Origin: JBAZWE01 sp041658605
GTDB lineage: Bacteria > Actinomycetota > Thermoleophilia > BMS3ABIN01
DNA: 64,000 nucleotides
Direction of reading: 5' to 3'
Assembly (NCBI GenBank): GCA_041658605.1
Contig: JBAZZU010000004.1
Coordinates: 31,572-95,571, forward strand
The number at the start of each line of letters is the position of its first letter. Position 1 is the first letter of the stretch. The translations under genes and the position numbers were made by a program. Under the pieces are notes generated by a model. That model saw only the letters and a program-made list of their open reading frames with translations. It searched no databases and was not told the origin of the DNA. Positions 17,059 through 27,078 of this stretch are shown piece after piece.

Positions 17059-20000
17059 CATCGAACTTACACCCGATCAGCTGAAGGCCATCGAGACCCT
17101 GGACGGGCCGGTCTTCGTGGCCGCAGGGGCCGGGTCCGGCAAGACTGGGGTCGTGACCCGCCGTTTTGTCCACGCCATCGCGACCGGATATGCCGCCGTG
17201 GATGAGATCCTCACGATCACATTCACAAAGAAAGCCGCGGCGGAGATGATGGAGCGGATTCGAGGATACCTCAGGACGGAACCGGCCGACGATGCCGGTC
17301 TGGCCAGGATGGCCGAGGCCTACCGCGAAATAGAGCTCGCCCAGATCAGTACCATCGACAGTTTCTGCGCCTCGCTGCTGCGGGCCAATGCCCTGGCGGC
17401 GGGTATAGACCCCAATTTCACCGCTGTCGATGATTCCCAGGCCGGGCTGATCAGGGAAGAAGTATTCGACGACTGCTTAAAGCGGCTTGTAAGTGACAGG
17501 AGCGCCGAAGCTGTCGAGTTCATAGCGGCATATGACCCGAACCTCAACGGCGCCCTCTTTGAAACCATCACCGATGTATATGCGGACCTTCGCAGCCAGG
17601 GTAAAAAAGTGACTCTGCCGTACCCGGAGCTTCCGGATATCGTGCTGGCGGAGCGGGAGCTTCTGGAAGTGACCATTGCCGCGCGCGAGGCCGCTACTCA
17701 AATCTCGGAACCTAACGGTAATCAGTCAAAAGGACTGGAAAAGCTGGCGCGACTTGAACTGGCCCTGGCGGAAAGTGATCCAGCCCTGCGGGTTCACCAG
17801 GCCGAAATGAAAGAAATCAGACCTGGCAGCATGGGGCCTGCCAAAGAGGCGTTCTCCCTGCTGGAAGAGCCACGCGTGGCTTTCGTCAACGCGGTCCGTT
17901 CCAGTATCGCGCTGAAAACGCTAGGTCTTTTCCGCGAGCTGCTCGAGTCTTTCAATCGAAAATACGCTGAAGCGAAACATGAACGCGGCGTGCTGGACTT
18001 TGCCGACCTCGCCGTGCGGACAAGGGATCTGCTCAGGGACAAACCTGAAATCGCTAAGAGGGTCTCGTCCCGGTACAGGTTGATCATGGTCGACGAGTTT
18101 CAGGACACCAACGCGCTTCAGCACGAGTTGATCGAGCTGATCGCCAACGATAACCTCTTCCTGGTCGGCGACGAGAACCAGGCTATCTACGGTTTCCGTT
18201 ACGCCGATGTTGAGCTTTTCAGGAAAGAGAAGGAAAAGGCGCGGGAAAAAGATTACCTGATAGAGCTTAAGAACAACTTCCGCAGCCAGTCGCAGATCAT
18301 CGATTTCGCCGATCACGTCTTCAATCGCGAGAGCATGCTGGCTCCGGGCTATCTCGAGCTTGAAGCCTCCGCTCCGCTGGAAGAGGAATACGAGGAATGC
18401 CGCGTCGAGGTGATTCTCGTCGACAGCAGGCGAAACGATAAAAAAATAGGCCTGGAAGCAGTCAAAAAAGACATCACGCGCCCCGCGGAAGCGCAGCTTA
18501 TTGCCGAGAGGCTGAATGAGCTTTTTAAAGAAGGTTATTCGAAAAGCGATGTGGCCATTCTGATGAAGACGAAAACAGACGCCGAGATCTATCGCAACGC
18601 CCTGGACCGCGCGGGCATCGAAAATTACTTCTCCGTGGGATCGAGTTATTTCGGCAAGCTCGAAGTAAACGACGTTCTCAACATACTCAAACTGATCATC
18701 AACCCACTTGACGATATCGCCATGCTGGCCGTCCTGCGTTCTCCGCTTGCGGGGGTCAGCGACAACGCCCTCTACTGGCTGCGCCAGAAATGCGAGGGGG
18801 ACGATCCCAAGTTCCACCCGATCTGGCCGACCCTCAACTCACTTGACCGTTTCGAGCACCTGGACGTTGAGGACCGCGCAAAGCTATCCGGTTTCGCCGC
18901 CTGGCTGGGCGAGTTGCGCCAGGTTGCCGGGAGGCTGACCCTGCGCGGGCTCGTGCATGGAATCGTCAATCATGGCGATTACGCGGCGATGATGGCTGCC
19001 GGTCCCGAAGGCAGGCAGAACCTGGCGAACCTGTTGAAGCTGCTGGACCTGGCCGGTGATTTTGAGATCTCGTGGGGGAACGACCTCAAGCAGTTCACGG
19101 ATTTTCTCGAGCACCAGAAGGATACCGAGGTTCGTGAGATAGAGGCGCCGACTGAGGCTGAGGGCGTTGACGCCGTCCGCATAATGACGATGCACAGCGC
19201 CAAGGGCCTCGAATTCCCCCTGGTAGTCCTGCCCAAACTGGAGGCGAGGGGAAGGAGCTACGGGCCGGATATAATACTCGACCGTGACGGCGGCGACCGC
19301 GTCGGAATGAATTTCAAAACCAACGGCGCTGGCGGCGGCAAAGCTTTTGCCTACGGGGAACTCAAGGACGAGGCGGTCATCCGTAACAGGCGAGAGGGCA
19401 AGCGCCTGGGCTACGTGGCCATTACCAGGGCTCGTAAACATCTGATTCTTTCCGGTGTTGCCGACGCCGAAAAACCGCCCAACATGGAAAAGCAATCCGA
19501 CCCGCCTTTCGACTGGTTGCGGAGCCTCCTGCATCTTTACTGGGACCGGGATGAGAACCTTGGCAAAGTCGACCGGATAGAAGACATCAACGGCACGACA
19601 GTCGGATTGCAGATCGAAACAGTGCCCGAAGGGGCGGCAGCCCGCTACCTTCAGGCGCAGGAGAAGCACAGGAGCCTGGAGACGCCGCGAATAGACCCGA
19701 AAATCACGGTAATGCCGAAGGCCGCCGTCTATGTTCCGCCTTCCATCTCTCCCACCGCCCTTGATGCCTTTCGCGCCTGTCCGCGCCGCTACTTCCTGGA
19801 GAGGGTCCTGCGTGCGGGCCAGTTGTTCGAAGACGGCAGGACGGGAAAGGCGGCGGCCGCCACCAGCCTGCTGTCCAATACGGACATGGGTGTGCTGGTC
19901 CACAAGATACTGGAAGAGGATCTGCCCGCGCTTGCGTCAGAACCCGCAACGGCAGAGATGGTCTCCATGAGGGCGCTCCAGGTTCTGGAAAGCGGGGTCG

Positions 20001-20554
20001 AACTTGCGCCCGCCGATACCAGTCGCGTTATCGGACTCATCGAGAACCTTAGGCGGGCCCCTGTCGCGGCAGAACTTTTCAGAGCGGCAGCAAGCGGCGC
20101 TCTGCAGCGCGAGCTGAACTTTTCGACCCTTCTTGGCAGTACTATCCTTAAGGGCCAGATCGACGCTTATTGCCAGACCGGCGAAGGAGCCCTGGTCGTC
20201 GATTACAAGTCTGGCACTCCCGGAGAGGGACGCACCACGGCCGAGGCCGCTGAATCTTATCGATACCAGATGACTTCCTACGCACTTGCCGCGATGCGGA
20301 TGAACCCGGGTACCGTGAAGGTGGTGCTCGTATATCTGGGAGCGGACGAACCCAGGGAATTCTTACGGGAATTCAGGGCTGACGATATTTCCGGTCTCGA
20401 GTCAGAACTGCAGGCGATCATCGACTCGATGGCCGATGGGGCCTTCCCGCCTCTCAGCGAATTTGACGCCCACCACTGCTCATGGTGCGTGGCAGGCGGC
20501 GATGCAGGGCTTTGCATGAACGCCCGCTTGCCGGCTTCCTCCGATAGATCTTAA
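17051..20554 (+). CDS. addA: AddA/UvrD-like helicase-nuclease subunit with its own Fe-S-type cysteine set
   Basis: This protein of about 1167 aa has the SF1A helicase motifs: 'AGAGSGKT' (I), 'VDEFQDTNALQ' (II), 'DENQAIYGFR' (III), 'MTMHSAKGLEFPLVVLPKL' (V) and 'YVAITRARK' (VI). A C-terminal RecB-like nuclease follows ('GQIDAYC', 'LVVDYKSG', 'YRYQMTSYALA'). I start it at ATG 17051, which overlaps the addB stop. Unusually for AddA, C910, C1143, C1146 and C1155 frame the nuclease just as in AddB, so both subunits may carry an Fe-S cluster. This feature brings it close to AdnAB-like enzymes. Confidence 0.88.
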   Translation: MTDIELTPDQLKAIETLDGPVFVAAGAGSGKTGVVTRRFVHAIATGYAAVDEILTITFTKKAAAEMMERIRGYLRTEPADDAGLARMAEAYREIELAQISTIDSFCASLLRANALAAGIDPNFTAVDDSQAGLIREEVFDDCLKRLVSDRSAEAVEFIAAYDPNLNGALFETITDVYADLRSQGKKVTLPYPELPDIVLAERELLEVTIAAREAATQISEPNGNQSKGLEKLARLELALAESDPALRVHQAEMKEIRPGSMGPAKEAFSLLEEPRVAFVNAVRSSIALKTLGLFRELLESFNRKYAEAKHERGVLDFADLAVRTRDLLRDKPEIAKRVSSRYRLIMVDEFQDTNALQHELIELIANDNLFLVGDENQAIYGFRYADVELFRKEKEKAREKDYLIELKNNFRSQSQIIDFADHVFNRESMLAPGYLELEASAPLEEEYEECRVEVILVDSRRNDKKIGLEAVKKDITRPAEAQLIAERLNELFKEGYSKSDVAILMKTKTDAEIYRNALDRAGIENYFSVGSSYFGKLEVNDVLNILKLIINPLDDIAMLAVLRSPLAGVSDNALYWLRQKCEGDDPKFHPIWPTLNSLDRFEHLDVEDRAKLSGFAAWLGELRQVAGRLTLRGLVHGIVNHGDYAAMMAAGPEGRQNLANLLKLLDLAGDFEISWGNDLKQFTDFLEHQKDTEVREIEAPTEAEGVDAVRIMTMHSAKGLEFPLVVLPKLEARGRSYGPDIILDRDGGDRVGMNFKTNGAGGGKAFAYGELKDEAVIRNRREGKRLGYVAITRARKHLILSGVADAEKPPNMEKQSDPPFDWLRSLLHLYWDRDENLGKVDRIEDINGTTVGLQIETVPEGAAARYLQAQEKHRSLETPRIDPKITVMPKAAVYVPPSISPTALDAFRACPRRYFLERVLRAGQLFEDGRTGKAAAATSLLSNTDMGVLVHKILEEDLPALASEPATAEMVSMRALQVLESGVELAPADTSRVIGLIENLRRAPVAAELFRAAASGALQRELNFSTLLGSTILKGQIDAYCQTGEGALVVDYKSGTPGEGRTTAEAAESYRYQMTSYALAAMRMNPGTVKVVLVYLGADEPREFLREFRADDISGLESELQAIIDSMADGAFPPLSEFDAHHCSWCVAGGDAGLCMNARLPASSDRS

Positions 20555-20738
20555 AGAAACGTTATCTGATTCTCAATAATGGGTATATTCCCTGCGGGTT
20601 GTACCCATTCCTCGCTTTAGTTAAAGGAACTTGTGACCGAATGGCCCAATATGTTACAGGCAGCCGCATGGTTTTTTAGCTGCTGGATTCAGGTTGCCGC
20701 TGTTCCGGCAGACAAAACTGATCCGGGAGTCAGATTAA
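20555..20738. other. Intergenic gap addA to kinase
   Basis: This 184-bp gap has no recognised gene or terminator. 'GGGAG' 9 nt before the TTG at 20739 is the likely ribosome-binding site of the kinase gene. Confidence 0.4.
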
Positions 20739-23700
20739 TTGTCCGCTGATGACAGAAATGATGCTGGCATGAACATCCCCCAAACGGCGGATGAATACGT
20801 CAACGGCAAACCTGCCTCGCTGGTCTCGGTTCTCGGCGAAGAAATGATTGTCAGCACGATAGAGCCTTTCACCGATTACCTCGAAACTTCTGTGGCGGCT
20901 TATGACTCCGGCGGCAATCAGGTCGGCGGGGTTGTCGTGGGGAATGACTATTGCCGTTTCCTGGAAAAGGTCGTGGCTTCAAAATGCGCGGACGCCGGCC
21001 GCAAGGCCACACTTGCGGCTGTTGAAAGCGGGCACCAGGAAATAACCAACTGCTGTGGCGGTCTGGTCCTGTGCGCATGCCCGATAGAGGTTGATAGAAC
21101 CATCCTCGGCGCCGTAGTCGGCGCCGTTTCCGAAGTTCCTTCCGATGAGGAATCCCTCAAAGAAACAGCCAGGTGTTGCGGGGTTGATTTTGAAGAGTTG
21201 CGGCAGGCGGCCGGAAAGACATTCCACAAGCCCGATTACCTGTACGATGCCGCTGTCAAACATCTCAATACACTCGCGCGGCTGCTGGGAACTATCTACA
21301 GCGTCTCCAAAGAACGGGAAAGCGCCCTGGTTATTGCGAGTACGAAGAAACAGGACCTGGACCGGCACATTCGCGAGATCGAGGCGATCAACAAGGTGAT
21401 CACCGCGGCCAGCGGCTCACTCGTCCCGGAGGTCTTCCTGACGCAGACTGCCAGGGCTATCGAGGATGCAACCGATGCCAGACTCGTCGCCATATACACG
21501 CTTGATGACAAGAAAGGCGTATTGAGGCTGGGCGGCAGCTCTTTTGAACCTGACTCCGCGATCAAGGCAGCTGTGGAGACGCTGGCGCTGGATGGCAGCG
21601 TGGAAGACCTGGTGATCAGGTCCGGCAAGGTCGTTGTGGTTTTTGACCTGGCAACGGATGAGCGCGTGACCCCGCACCTGAGGGAAATCGCCCTGAAGCA
21701 GGGATTCACCAGCTTCATAGCCATGCCGGTAATATCCCACGACGAGGTGCTCGGCATGTTGCTCGTGTTCTCGGATTCCCGTGATATATGCAAGGAAGAC
21801 CAGATCCGCTTCATTGACCTGCTCTCCTATCAGCTGGGTATCGCCGTGCAGAACAGCCGTTTTTATCGAGAGGTTGAATCCAGCAACCAGTTCTTAAACA
21901 ACCTGCTCAACGGAATGACCGAGGGAGTCTATATATACGGCAGGAACGGCGCATTTGAATTTGTGAATCGTGCCGTTACAGAAATAACCGGCTTTACCCG
22001 GGAGGAGCTGCTCGGGAAAGCGATCACAGACATAGTCGCCCCGGAAGAGATCGAAGCTGTGAAGGAAAGGATGATGCGCCGCAAGGCGGGAGGAACGGAC
22101 CACTATGAAGTCGATGTCATCGGCAGGGATGGGATCAGGATCGTCGTCAGCCAGACGGTGTCCCCGCTTTTTGAGAATGGCGAAATAGTCGGGGCAATCG
22201 GCGTGGCGAAAGACATCACCGGGGAACTGAAACTGGAGCGCGATATTGAGAGACGCAACCGGCAGCTTGGACTGCTGCAACTGGTCATGCAGAAGAGTGT
22301 TTCCAGCCTCGGCCGCGGCAAGGCGCTGAAGACACTGGTTCATGAGGTCGCTGAAGCCTTCTCCTATGATATCTGCAACATATTCATGCCAGCCGACGAT
22401 GGCTCCAAATTTCAAATCGTCGCCAGCCACGGTTTTGATCCTGACTATCTCGAACAGCTGAACAGTGGTGATGCTTTCGATCTTGTATACCAGGACAACC
22501 TGAAAACACCGATAGCGCTGGCTTTCCATGAAGGAAAACAGACGGCAATGAGAGACGCCGTCACCGATGCGCATGAAAATGGCATGGTCGATTCAGCCGT
22601 CAGGCACGGTTTCCACTCATCGGTGGCGACTCCGCTTGAATACGGTGGGGAACGGCTGGGCGTGATGGTGGTTTATACCAATGATATCCGTGATTTCGAC
22701 GAGGAAGAGCTGGGGGTGCTTTCGAGCATAGCCGCCCAGGCTGCCACGATAGCCGGTACCGCCGGAGTATACGACAGGCTGGCCAGGTCCGAAGAGCGAT
22801 ACCGCGAGATCTATGACATGGCCGCCGACTGGATGTACATGCTCGACGATGAAGGAATAATCATCGATTGCAACGAGACGATGGTCCTGAGTCTTGGTCT
22901 TGCGTGGGAATCCATCGTCGGTAGCCACATATACGAACACGAAATAGAAACCGATCGCGAAAAAGCCGTGGCAGTCCTGGAGCGGTTCAAGGAGCAGGGC
23001 GAGGTCGGCATGGTCTTCAGCTCCGAGCGCATATTCCTCTCCGCCGCCGGCAGTAAGCTGATCGTGGATATACATGCGCGCGCGCTGCCGGCTCTCTCCG
23101 GCGACGGTATTCAGTGGAGCGTCATCGGCCGCGACATCACAGAAAAGAAGGAAGCAGAGCGGCGCATCAGCCTGTTGGCCGCCGCAGTTGAGAATACACA
23201 CGAAAGTGTTATCGTCTCCGACCTCAACGGCGATATCATCTCCATCAATAACGCCGGTGCCGCCATCCTTGGTTATGAGCCTGAGGCCATGGCTGACATG
23301 CACATGGGCGAATTCTGGTCCGAGGCGAACCCGGAAGGTCTCAAGGAACAGATTTTTACCAAAACCCTGGAAGGCGGCTGGGAAGGGCAGATGTGGTACC
23401 GCCGCGCCGACGGTTCGGATTTTCCGGTCTTCGTTTCATCGGCGCGGGTAGACGACGCGTCCGGCAAGCCGATGGCGCTGGTGGGGATCGCCCGCGATAT
23501 TTCCGCGGAACAACGATTGACCTCGGAGATACTCCGGCGTAACCGCGAGCTCGCCGTACTGAACGCCGTGGCGGTAGCCACATCCAGTTCACTCGATATC
23601 AGGCGGGCACTCAAGAATTCACTGGATGCCATCAACGATTCCATGAATTATGGTGGCGGGATCATATTTTTGGCGGAGAAGGGCTCACAGCTGCTGACAC

Positions 23701-25562
23701 CAGCGGCGAGTACTTACCCGATTACAGATGAAATGATGGCGCATATCCAGTCGATCAATGTGGGCCAGGGGCACACCGGCAAGATCGCCGAGTCGGGGGA
23801 GCCGATCTTTCTCGATGACTACAAAAGCAGTGAATACTACCTGCCCGAGCTGCCAGATCTGTTCCCGATAGCATCGATGGGTGGAGTCCCCCTGACTCAC
23901 AATGACAGGGTTCTGGGTGTGTTGATCGTTTCCACCGCGACCCCCCATGAATTCGATGAAAACGAGCGAGCGCTTCTGGTGGCGGTAGGCAACTCCTTAG
24001 GTGTCGCCATCGAGAACGCCAATCTCTTCGAAGATGTCGCCCGGGGCAAGAACGAATGGGAGACCACATTCGACGCCATGACCAACGGCGTCTCGATCCA
24101 TGATCTTGATTTCAATATCGTACGGGCGAACAGGGCTCTGGCGAAGCTGCTGGGCAAGACGACCGACCAGATCATCGGCCGCAAGTGTTACGAGGTTTTC
24201 CACGACAGGGACGAGCCGCTGGAGGCCTGCCCGCAGGTCCTGGCATTCAGGGACAGCTGCAGCCACACGCTGGTCGCTGAAGAGGCGAAGCTGGATGCCA
24301 TGCTCAATATTTCTTCCGACCCCATATTCGACCGGGATGGCAACATCACCGGTGCCGTGCACGATGTTCGCGACATCACCGAACAGGAGCGCCTGCGTAC
24401 GCAGCTGGCCCAGTCGGAGAAGATTCGCGCTCTCGGCGAGATGGCCGGCGGCGTCGCCCATGACTTCAACAACTTCCTGACGGTCATCTCGGGAAACACA
24501 CAGCTCATGCTGTCGCAAATGGACGGCGATCGCGATCAGGAGTTCAGGGAGTCGCTTGAAAGCGTGCAGCGCGCCGCCGCCGACGCGGCCGAGACCGTGC
24601 GCCGGATCCAGGAGTTCACCCGGGTCCGAACGGCGCGCAGCTTTACGATTGTGAATATCAAAAGTGTTTTGCTCAACTCCATAGATATCGCGCGCCCGCG
24701 CTGGCGTGACGAGGCGGAGGCGCGTGGAGTGAAAATCGAGATCGAGGCCAGGCTTGTCAGTATCCCGCCGGTGCTGGCCAATGAATCGGAGCTGGCGGAG
24801 GTCTTCACTAACCTGATAATCAACGCCGCGGATGTCCTGAGGGACGGCGGCAGGATCACCGTGACGACCGATACGGAGCCAGGCGGCGACTGGGTCAGGG
24901 TTGTGGTGGCCGATAACGGCAAAGGCATGGACGAGGAAGTGAAGAAGCGCGTCTTCGAACCATTCTTCTCCACCAAGGGGGTAAGCGGCAGCGGTCTTGG
25001 ACTCAGCGTGGCGTATGGCATCATCAATCGCCACCGGGGCGATATAACAGTCGAAAGCAACGAAGACGAAGGTACCCGCTTTATCGTGCGGCTGCCCGTG
25101 GCTACGATGAACGATCTCACCGGAGCCGGCGAATTTTCGAGAGCTGTCGAACTGGCTGAAACCGCGGAGAACGAATCCGGCAGCTTGAGGCAGGGCAAAG
25201 TGCTGATCGTTGACGATGAGCCCCTGGTCAGAAAACTGCTGGGTGACATACTCCTCAGGATGGAGCAGCATTATGAGACCGCCGAAGATGGAGAGCAGGC
25301 CCTGGTGCTCTTCGATGCAGCGATTGAAGCCAGAGAGCCGTTCGACCTGGTGATGACCGACCTGGGCATGCCCGGGATATCCGGCTGGGATGTAGCGGAC
25401 GCGATCAAGCAGCGCTCCCCGGAAACACCAGTCGTGCTGATCACAGGCTGGGGCGATCAGCTGGACTCGCAGAAGATAAAGGACTGCATGGTGGACTCGG
25501 TTATAGCCAAGCCCTTCAAGGCTGGAGATATAAGGCGCGTGCTAATGAAAGCGATATCTTAG
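20739..25562 (+). CDS. Hybrid histidine kinase: PocR-like, three GAF, four PAS, HisKA/HATPase and receiver
   Basis: This 1607-aa sensor has no transmembrane segment. Residues about 20-160 look like a PocR ligand-binding domain ('CCGGLVLCACPIEVD', 'GAVVGAV') with many cysteines. GAF (about 215-375), PAS, GAF (about 515-660), PAS, PAS, GAF (about 935-1090) and PAS follow in that order. HisKA carries the phospho-accepting H1241 in 'GGVAHDFNNF'. HATPase has 'DNGKGMDE' and 'GSGLGLSVAYGI'. A C-terminal receiver (about 1485-1605) has D1541 in 'MTDLGMPG'. It is a cytoplasmic hybrid kinase that must pass phosphate to an unlinked Hpt or regulator. Start TTG 20739 is chosen over ATG 20769 for its ribosome-binding site. 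Ligands are unknown. Confidence 0.88.
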   Translation: MSADDRNDAGMNIPQTADEYVNGKPASLVSVLGEEMIVSTIEPFTDYLETSVAAYDSGGNQVGGVVVGNDYCRFLEKVVASKCADAGRKATLAAVESGHQEITNCCGGLVLCACPIEVDRTILGAVVGAVSEVPSDEESLKETARCCGVDFEELRQAAGKTFHKPDYLYDAAVKHLNTLARLLGTIYSVSKERESALVIASTKKQDLDRHIREIEAINKVITAASGSLVPEVFLTQTARAIEDATDARLVAIYTLDDKKGVLRLGGSSFEPDSAIKAAVETLALDGSVEDLVIRSGKVVVVFDLATDERVTPHLREIALKQGFTSFIAMPVISHDEVLGMLLVFSDSRDICKEDQIRFIDLLSYQLGIAVQNSRFYREVESSNQFLNNLLNGMTEGVYIYGRNGAFEFVNRAVTEITGFTREELLGKAITDIVAPEEIEAVKERMMRRKAGGTDHYEVDVIGRDGIRIVVSQTVSPLFENGEIVGAIGVAKDITGELKLERDIERRNRQLGLLQLVMQKSVSSLGRGKALKTLVHEVAEAFSYDICNIFMPADDGSKFQIVASHGFDPDYLEQLNSGDAFDLVYQDNLKTPIALAFHEGKQTAMRDAVTDAHENGMVDSAVRHGFHSSVATPLEYGGERLGVMVVYTNDIRDFDEEELGVLSSIAAQAATIAGTAGVYDRLARSEERYREIYDMAADWMYMLDDEGIIIDCNETMVLSLGLAWESIVGSHIYEHEIETDREKAVAVLERFKEQGEVGMVFSSERIFLSAAGSKLIVDIHARALPALSGDGIQWSVIGRDITEKKEAERRISLLAAAVENTHESVIVSDLNGDIISINNAGAAILGYEPEAMADMHMGEFWSEANPEGLKEQIFTKTLEGGWEGQMWYRRADGSDFPVFVSSARVDDASGKPMALVGIARDISAEQRLTSEILRRNRELAVLNAVAVATSSSLDIRRALKNSLDAINDSMNYGGGIIFLAEKGSQLLTPAASTYPITDEMMAHIQSINVGQGHTGKIAESGEPIFLDDYKSSEYYLPELPDLFPIASMGGVPLTHNDRVLGVLIVSTATPHEFDENERALLVAVGNSLGVAIENANLFEDVARGKNEWETTFDAMTNGVSIHDLDFNIVRANRALAKLLGKTTDQIIGRKCYEVFHDRDEPLEACPQVLAFRDSCSHTLVAEEAKLDAMLNISSDPIFDRDGNITGAVHDVRDITEQERLRTQLAQSEKIRALGEMAGGVAHDFNNFLTVISGNTQLMLSQMDGDRDQEFRESLESVQRAAADAAETVRRIQEFTRVRTARSFTIVNIKSVLLNSIDIARPRWRDEAEARGVKIEIEARLVSIPPVLANESELAEVFTNLIINAADVLRDGGRITVTTDTEPGGDWVRVVVADNGKGMDEEVKKRVFEPFFSTKGVSGSGLGLSVAYGIINRHRGDITVESNEDEGTRFIVRLPVATMNDLTGAGEFSRAVELAETAENESGSLRQGKVLIVDDEPLVRKLLGDILLRMEQHYETAEDGEQALVLFDAAIEAREPFDLVMTDLGMPGISGWDVADAIKQRSPETPVVLITGWGDQLDSQKIKDCMVDSVIAKPFKAGDIRRVLMKAIS

Positions 25563-25590
25563 GACTGCCGCATCTGGCATCCCGAATCTG

Positions 25591-25733
25591 ACCTGTCATG
25601 CAGGAATTTACATGTCATCCTGAGCAAAGCGAAAGGTTCGCAAGTCGAGAGCCGCGACAGATTATATAATAAAGGAAGAACAGAACAGTCAGCCTGAATT
25701 TGACCTGTCATCCTGAGCGCAGCGAAGGATCCA
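25591..25733 (+). repeat. Dispersed 'CTGTCATCCTGAGC' repeat copies
   Basis: Two copies (25611-25640 and 25704-25732) and a broken third (25591-25604) match the element found between asd and lysC. The last copy ends at GGATCC, directly before the Shine-Dalgarno 'GGAGGAAGA' of the glycosyltransferase gene, so the repeat forms its 5' leader. Confidence 0.65.
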
Positions 25734-25744
25734 CCGGAGGAAGA

Positions 25745-26842
25745 ATGAAGATCGGTTTCGACGCCCGCATGATCGCCTGGAAGGGAGTAGGCACGTACTC
25801 CCGCAATCTGCTGAAGCAGTTCGCCCAGGTACCCGACATGGAAGTCGTCTGCTTTGTCAACGACGACACCGCCGGCCGCCTGCCCGCGGGCGCCAACTTC
25901 ACTAAGGTCTCTATCAACGAAGAGGTCTTCAGCTCGCGCAACCTGAACAAGATCGGCAGCGCGGTCAATAAGGCCGGATGCTCCCTCTTCCACTCTCCCT
26001 ATGTTGTGGCGCCCGGCAACCTCGAGTGCCCGCTGCTGGTGACCGCCCACGACATCATCCCGCTGCTATTTCCAAATTCGATACCGAGCTTTCGCCTGCG
26101 CCGCACGTACAAGGGGCTGCTGGCGGACGCCGTCCAGCGCGCCGACCATGTCATCACCGTCTCGACCGTATCGCAGTCGTACCTGCTGGCGCATTTCAAC
26201 ATGTCGCTCTCGAAGGTCTCGGTAATACTCGACGGCGTCGGCTCCGAGTTCGGGCCGCGGGGCGATGAGGAGATAGAGAGCGTCTGTGAAAAATACGGCA
26301 TCATCCGGCCGCACATACTCTGGCTGGGAGAGTTCATCGCCCACAAGAACGTGGACGCCCTGGTGAACGCCTACTCGACCCTGTCGTCGAAGCTCAGGGC
26401 GCGCTATTCACTCGTACTGGCGGGCGACAGGAAAGTTGACTGGAAGGATGTTAAAAAAGAAGCCGGGCGCCGGGGAGTCGGCGAGCGCGTGTTCTTTCCC
26501 GGGTTTATCGAGGACCAGGACCTGCCGGCGCTCTTCTCATCAGCCGATCTTTTCGTCTTTCCGTCTCTATACGAGGGCTTCGGCCTGCCGCCGCTGGAAG
26601 CCATGGCCTGCGGTACGCCGGTTATCTGCTCCAACTCATCGAGCCTGCCGGAAGTCATAGGCGACGGCGGCCTGCTGGTTGCGCCCCGTCCGGCGGCCCT
26701 GGCGTCGGCCATCACCGAAACACTCGCCAACGAAAATTTAAGGCAGCGCCTGCGCCGCCGCGGACGCGAAAGAGCCGCGCTGTTCTCCTGGGACAAAGCC
26801 GCGGCCAAGACGCTGGATCTTTATCGGGAGCTGGCCCGGTAG
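25745..26842 (+). CDS. GT4-family glycosyltransferase
   Basis: This 365-aa GT-B fold enzyme starts 'MKIGFDARMIAWKGVGTYSRNL', the N-terminal pattern of GT4 (glycosyl transferases group 1). The C-terminal domain carries the E-x7-E motif in 'YEGFGLPPLEAMACGTPV'. It would transfer a sugar from a nucleotide donor, probably to a surface glycan or lipid, with retention. I chose ATG 25745 because 'GGAGGAAGA' precedes it, and the upstream in-frame extension runs into the repeat. No other glycan genes adjoin, so acceptor and pathway are unknown. Confidence 0.9.
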   Translation: MKIGFDARMIAWKGVGTYSRNLLKQFAQVPDMEVVCFVNDDTAGRLPAGANFTKVSINEEVFSSRNLNKIGSAVNKAGCSLFHSPYVVAPGNLECPLLVTAHDIIPLLFPNSIPSFRLRRTYKGLLADAVQRADHVITVSTVSQSYLLAHFNMSLSKVSVILDGVGSEFGPRGDEEIESVCEKYGIIRPHILWLGEFIAHKNVDALVNAYSTLSSKLRARYSLVLAGDRKVDWKDVKKEAGRRGVGERVFFPGFIEDQDLPALFSSADLFVFPSLYEGFGLPPLEAMACGTPVICSNSSSLPEVIGDGGLLVAPRPAALASAITETLANENLRQRLRRRGRERAALFSWDKAAAKTLDLYRELAR

Positions 26843-26945
26843 GAAGCTGATCCTGCGGGTTGCTTCATATTCTCGACAGCCTGGAGTCCCGCGTTCGTAA
26901 TACTCCAGTTATGGCGATCAATTTTCCTACCCGGTGCCCCTCCGC

Positions 26946-26951
26946 TATAAT
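26946..26951 (+). promoter_or_regulatory. -10 element of tRNA-Thr
   Basis: A perfect TATAAT lies 20 bp before the tRNA 5' end. The -35 region (TTTTCC near 26922-26927) is weak. An upstream stem CTGGAGT/ACTCCAG (26881-26908) may mark the end of the glycosyltransferase transcript. Confidence 0.5.
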
Positions 26952-26971
26952 TAGACGGCATCATCCTTCAG

Positions 26972-27047
26972 GCCGGCGTAGCTCAGCTGGTAGAGCAGCT
27001 CACTCGTAATGAGCAGGTCTGTGGTTCAATTCCGCACGTCGGCTCCA
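26972..27047 (+). tRNA. tRNA-Thr(CGT)
   Basis: A 76-nt cloverleaf. Acceptor GCCGGCG pairs with CGTCGGC (one G-U). The D-arm is GCTC...GAGC, the anticodon stem GCTCA/TGAGC surrounds loop CTCGTAA with anticodon CGT, and the T-arm is TGTGG-TTCAATT-CCGCA. The CCA end is encoded. It reads the threonine codon ACG. Confidence 0.96.
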
Positions 27048-27078
27048 GATTTGGACTTCCGATTAAGCCTCTGTCATA

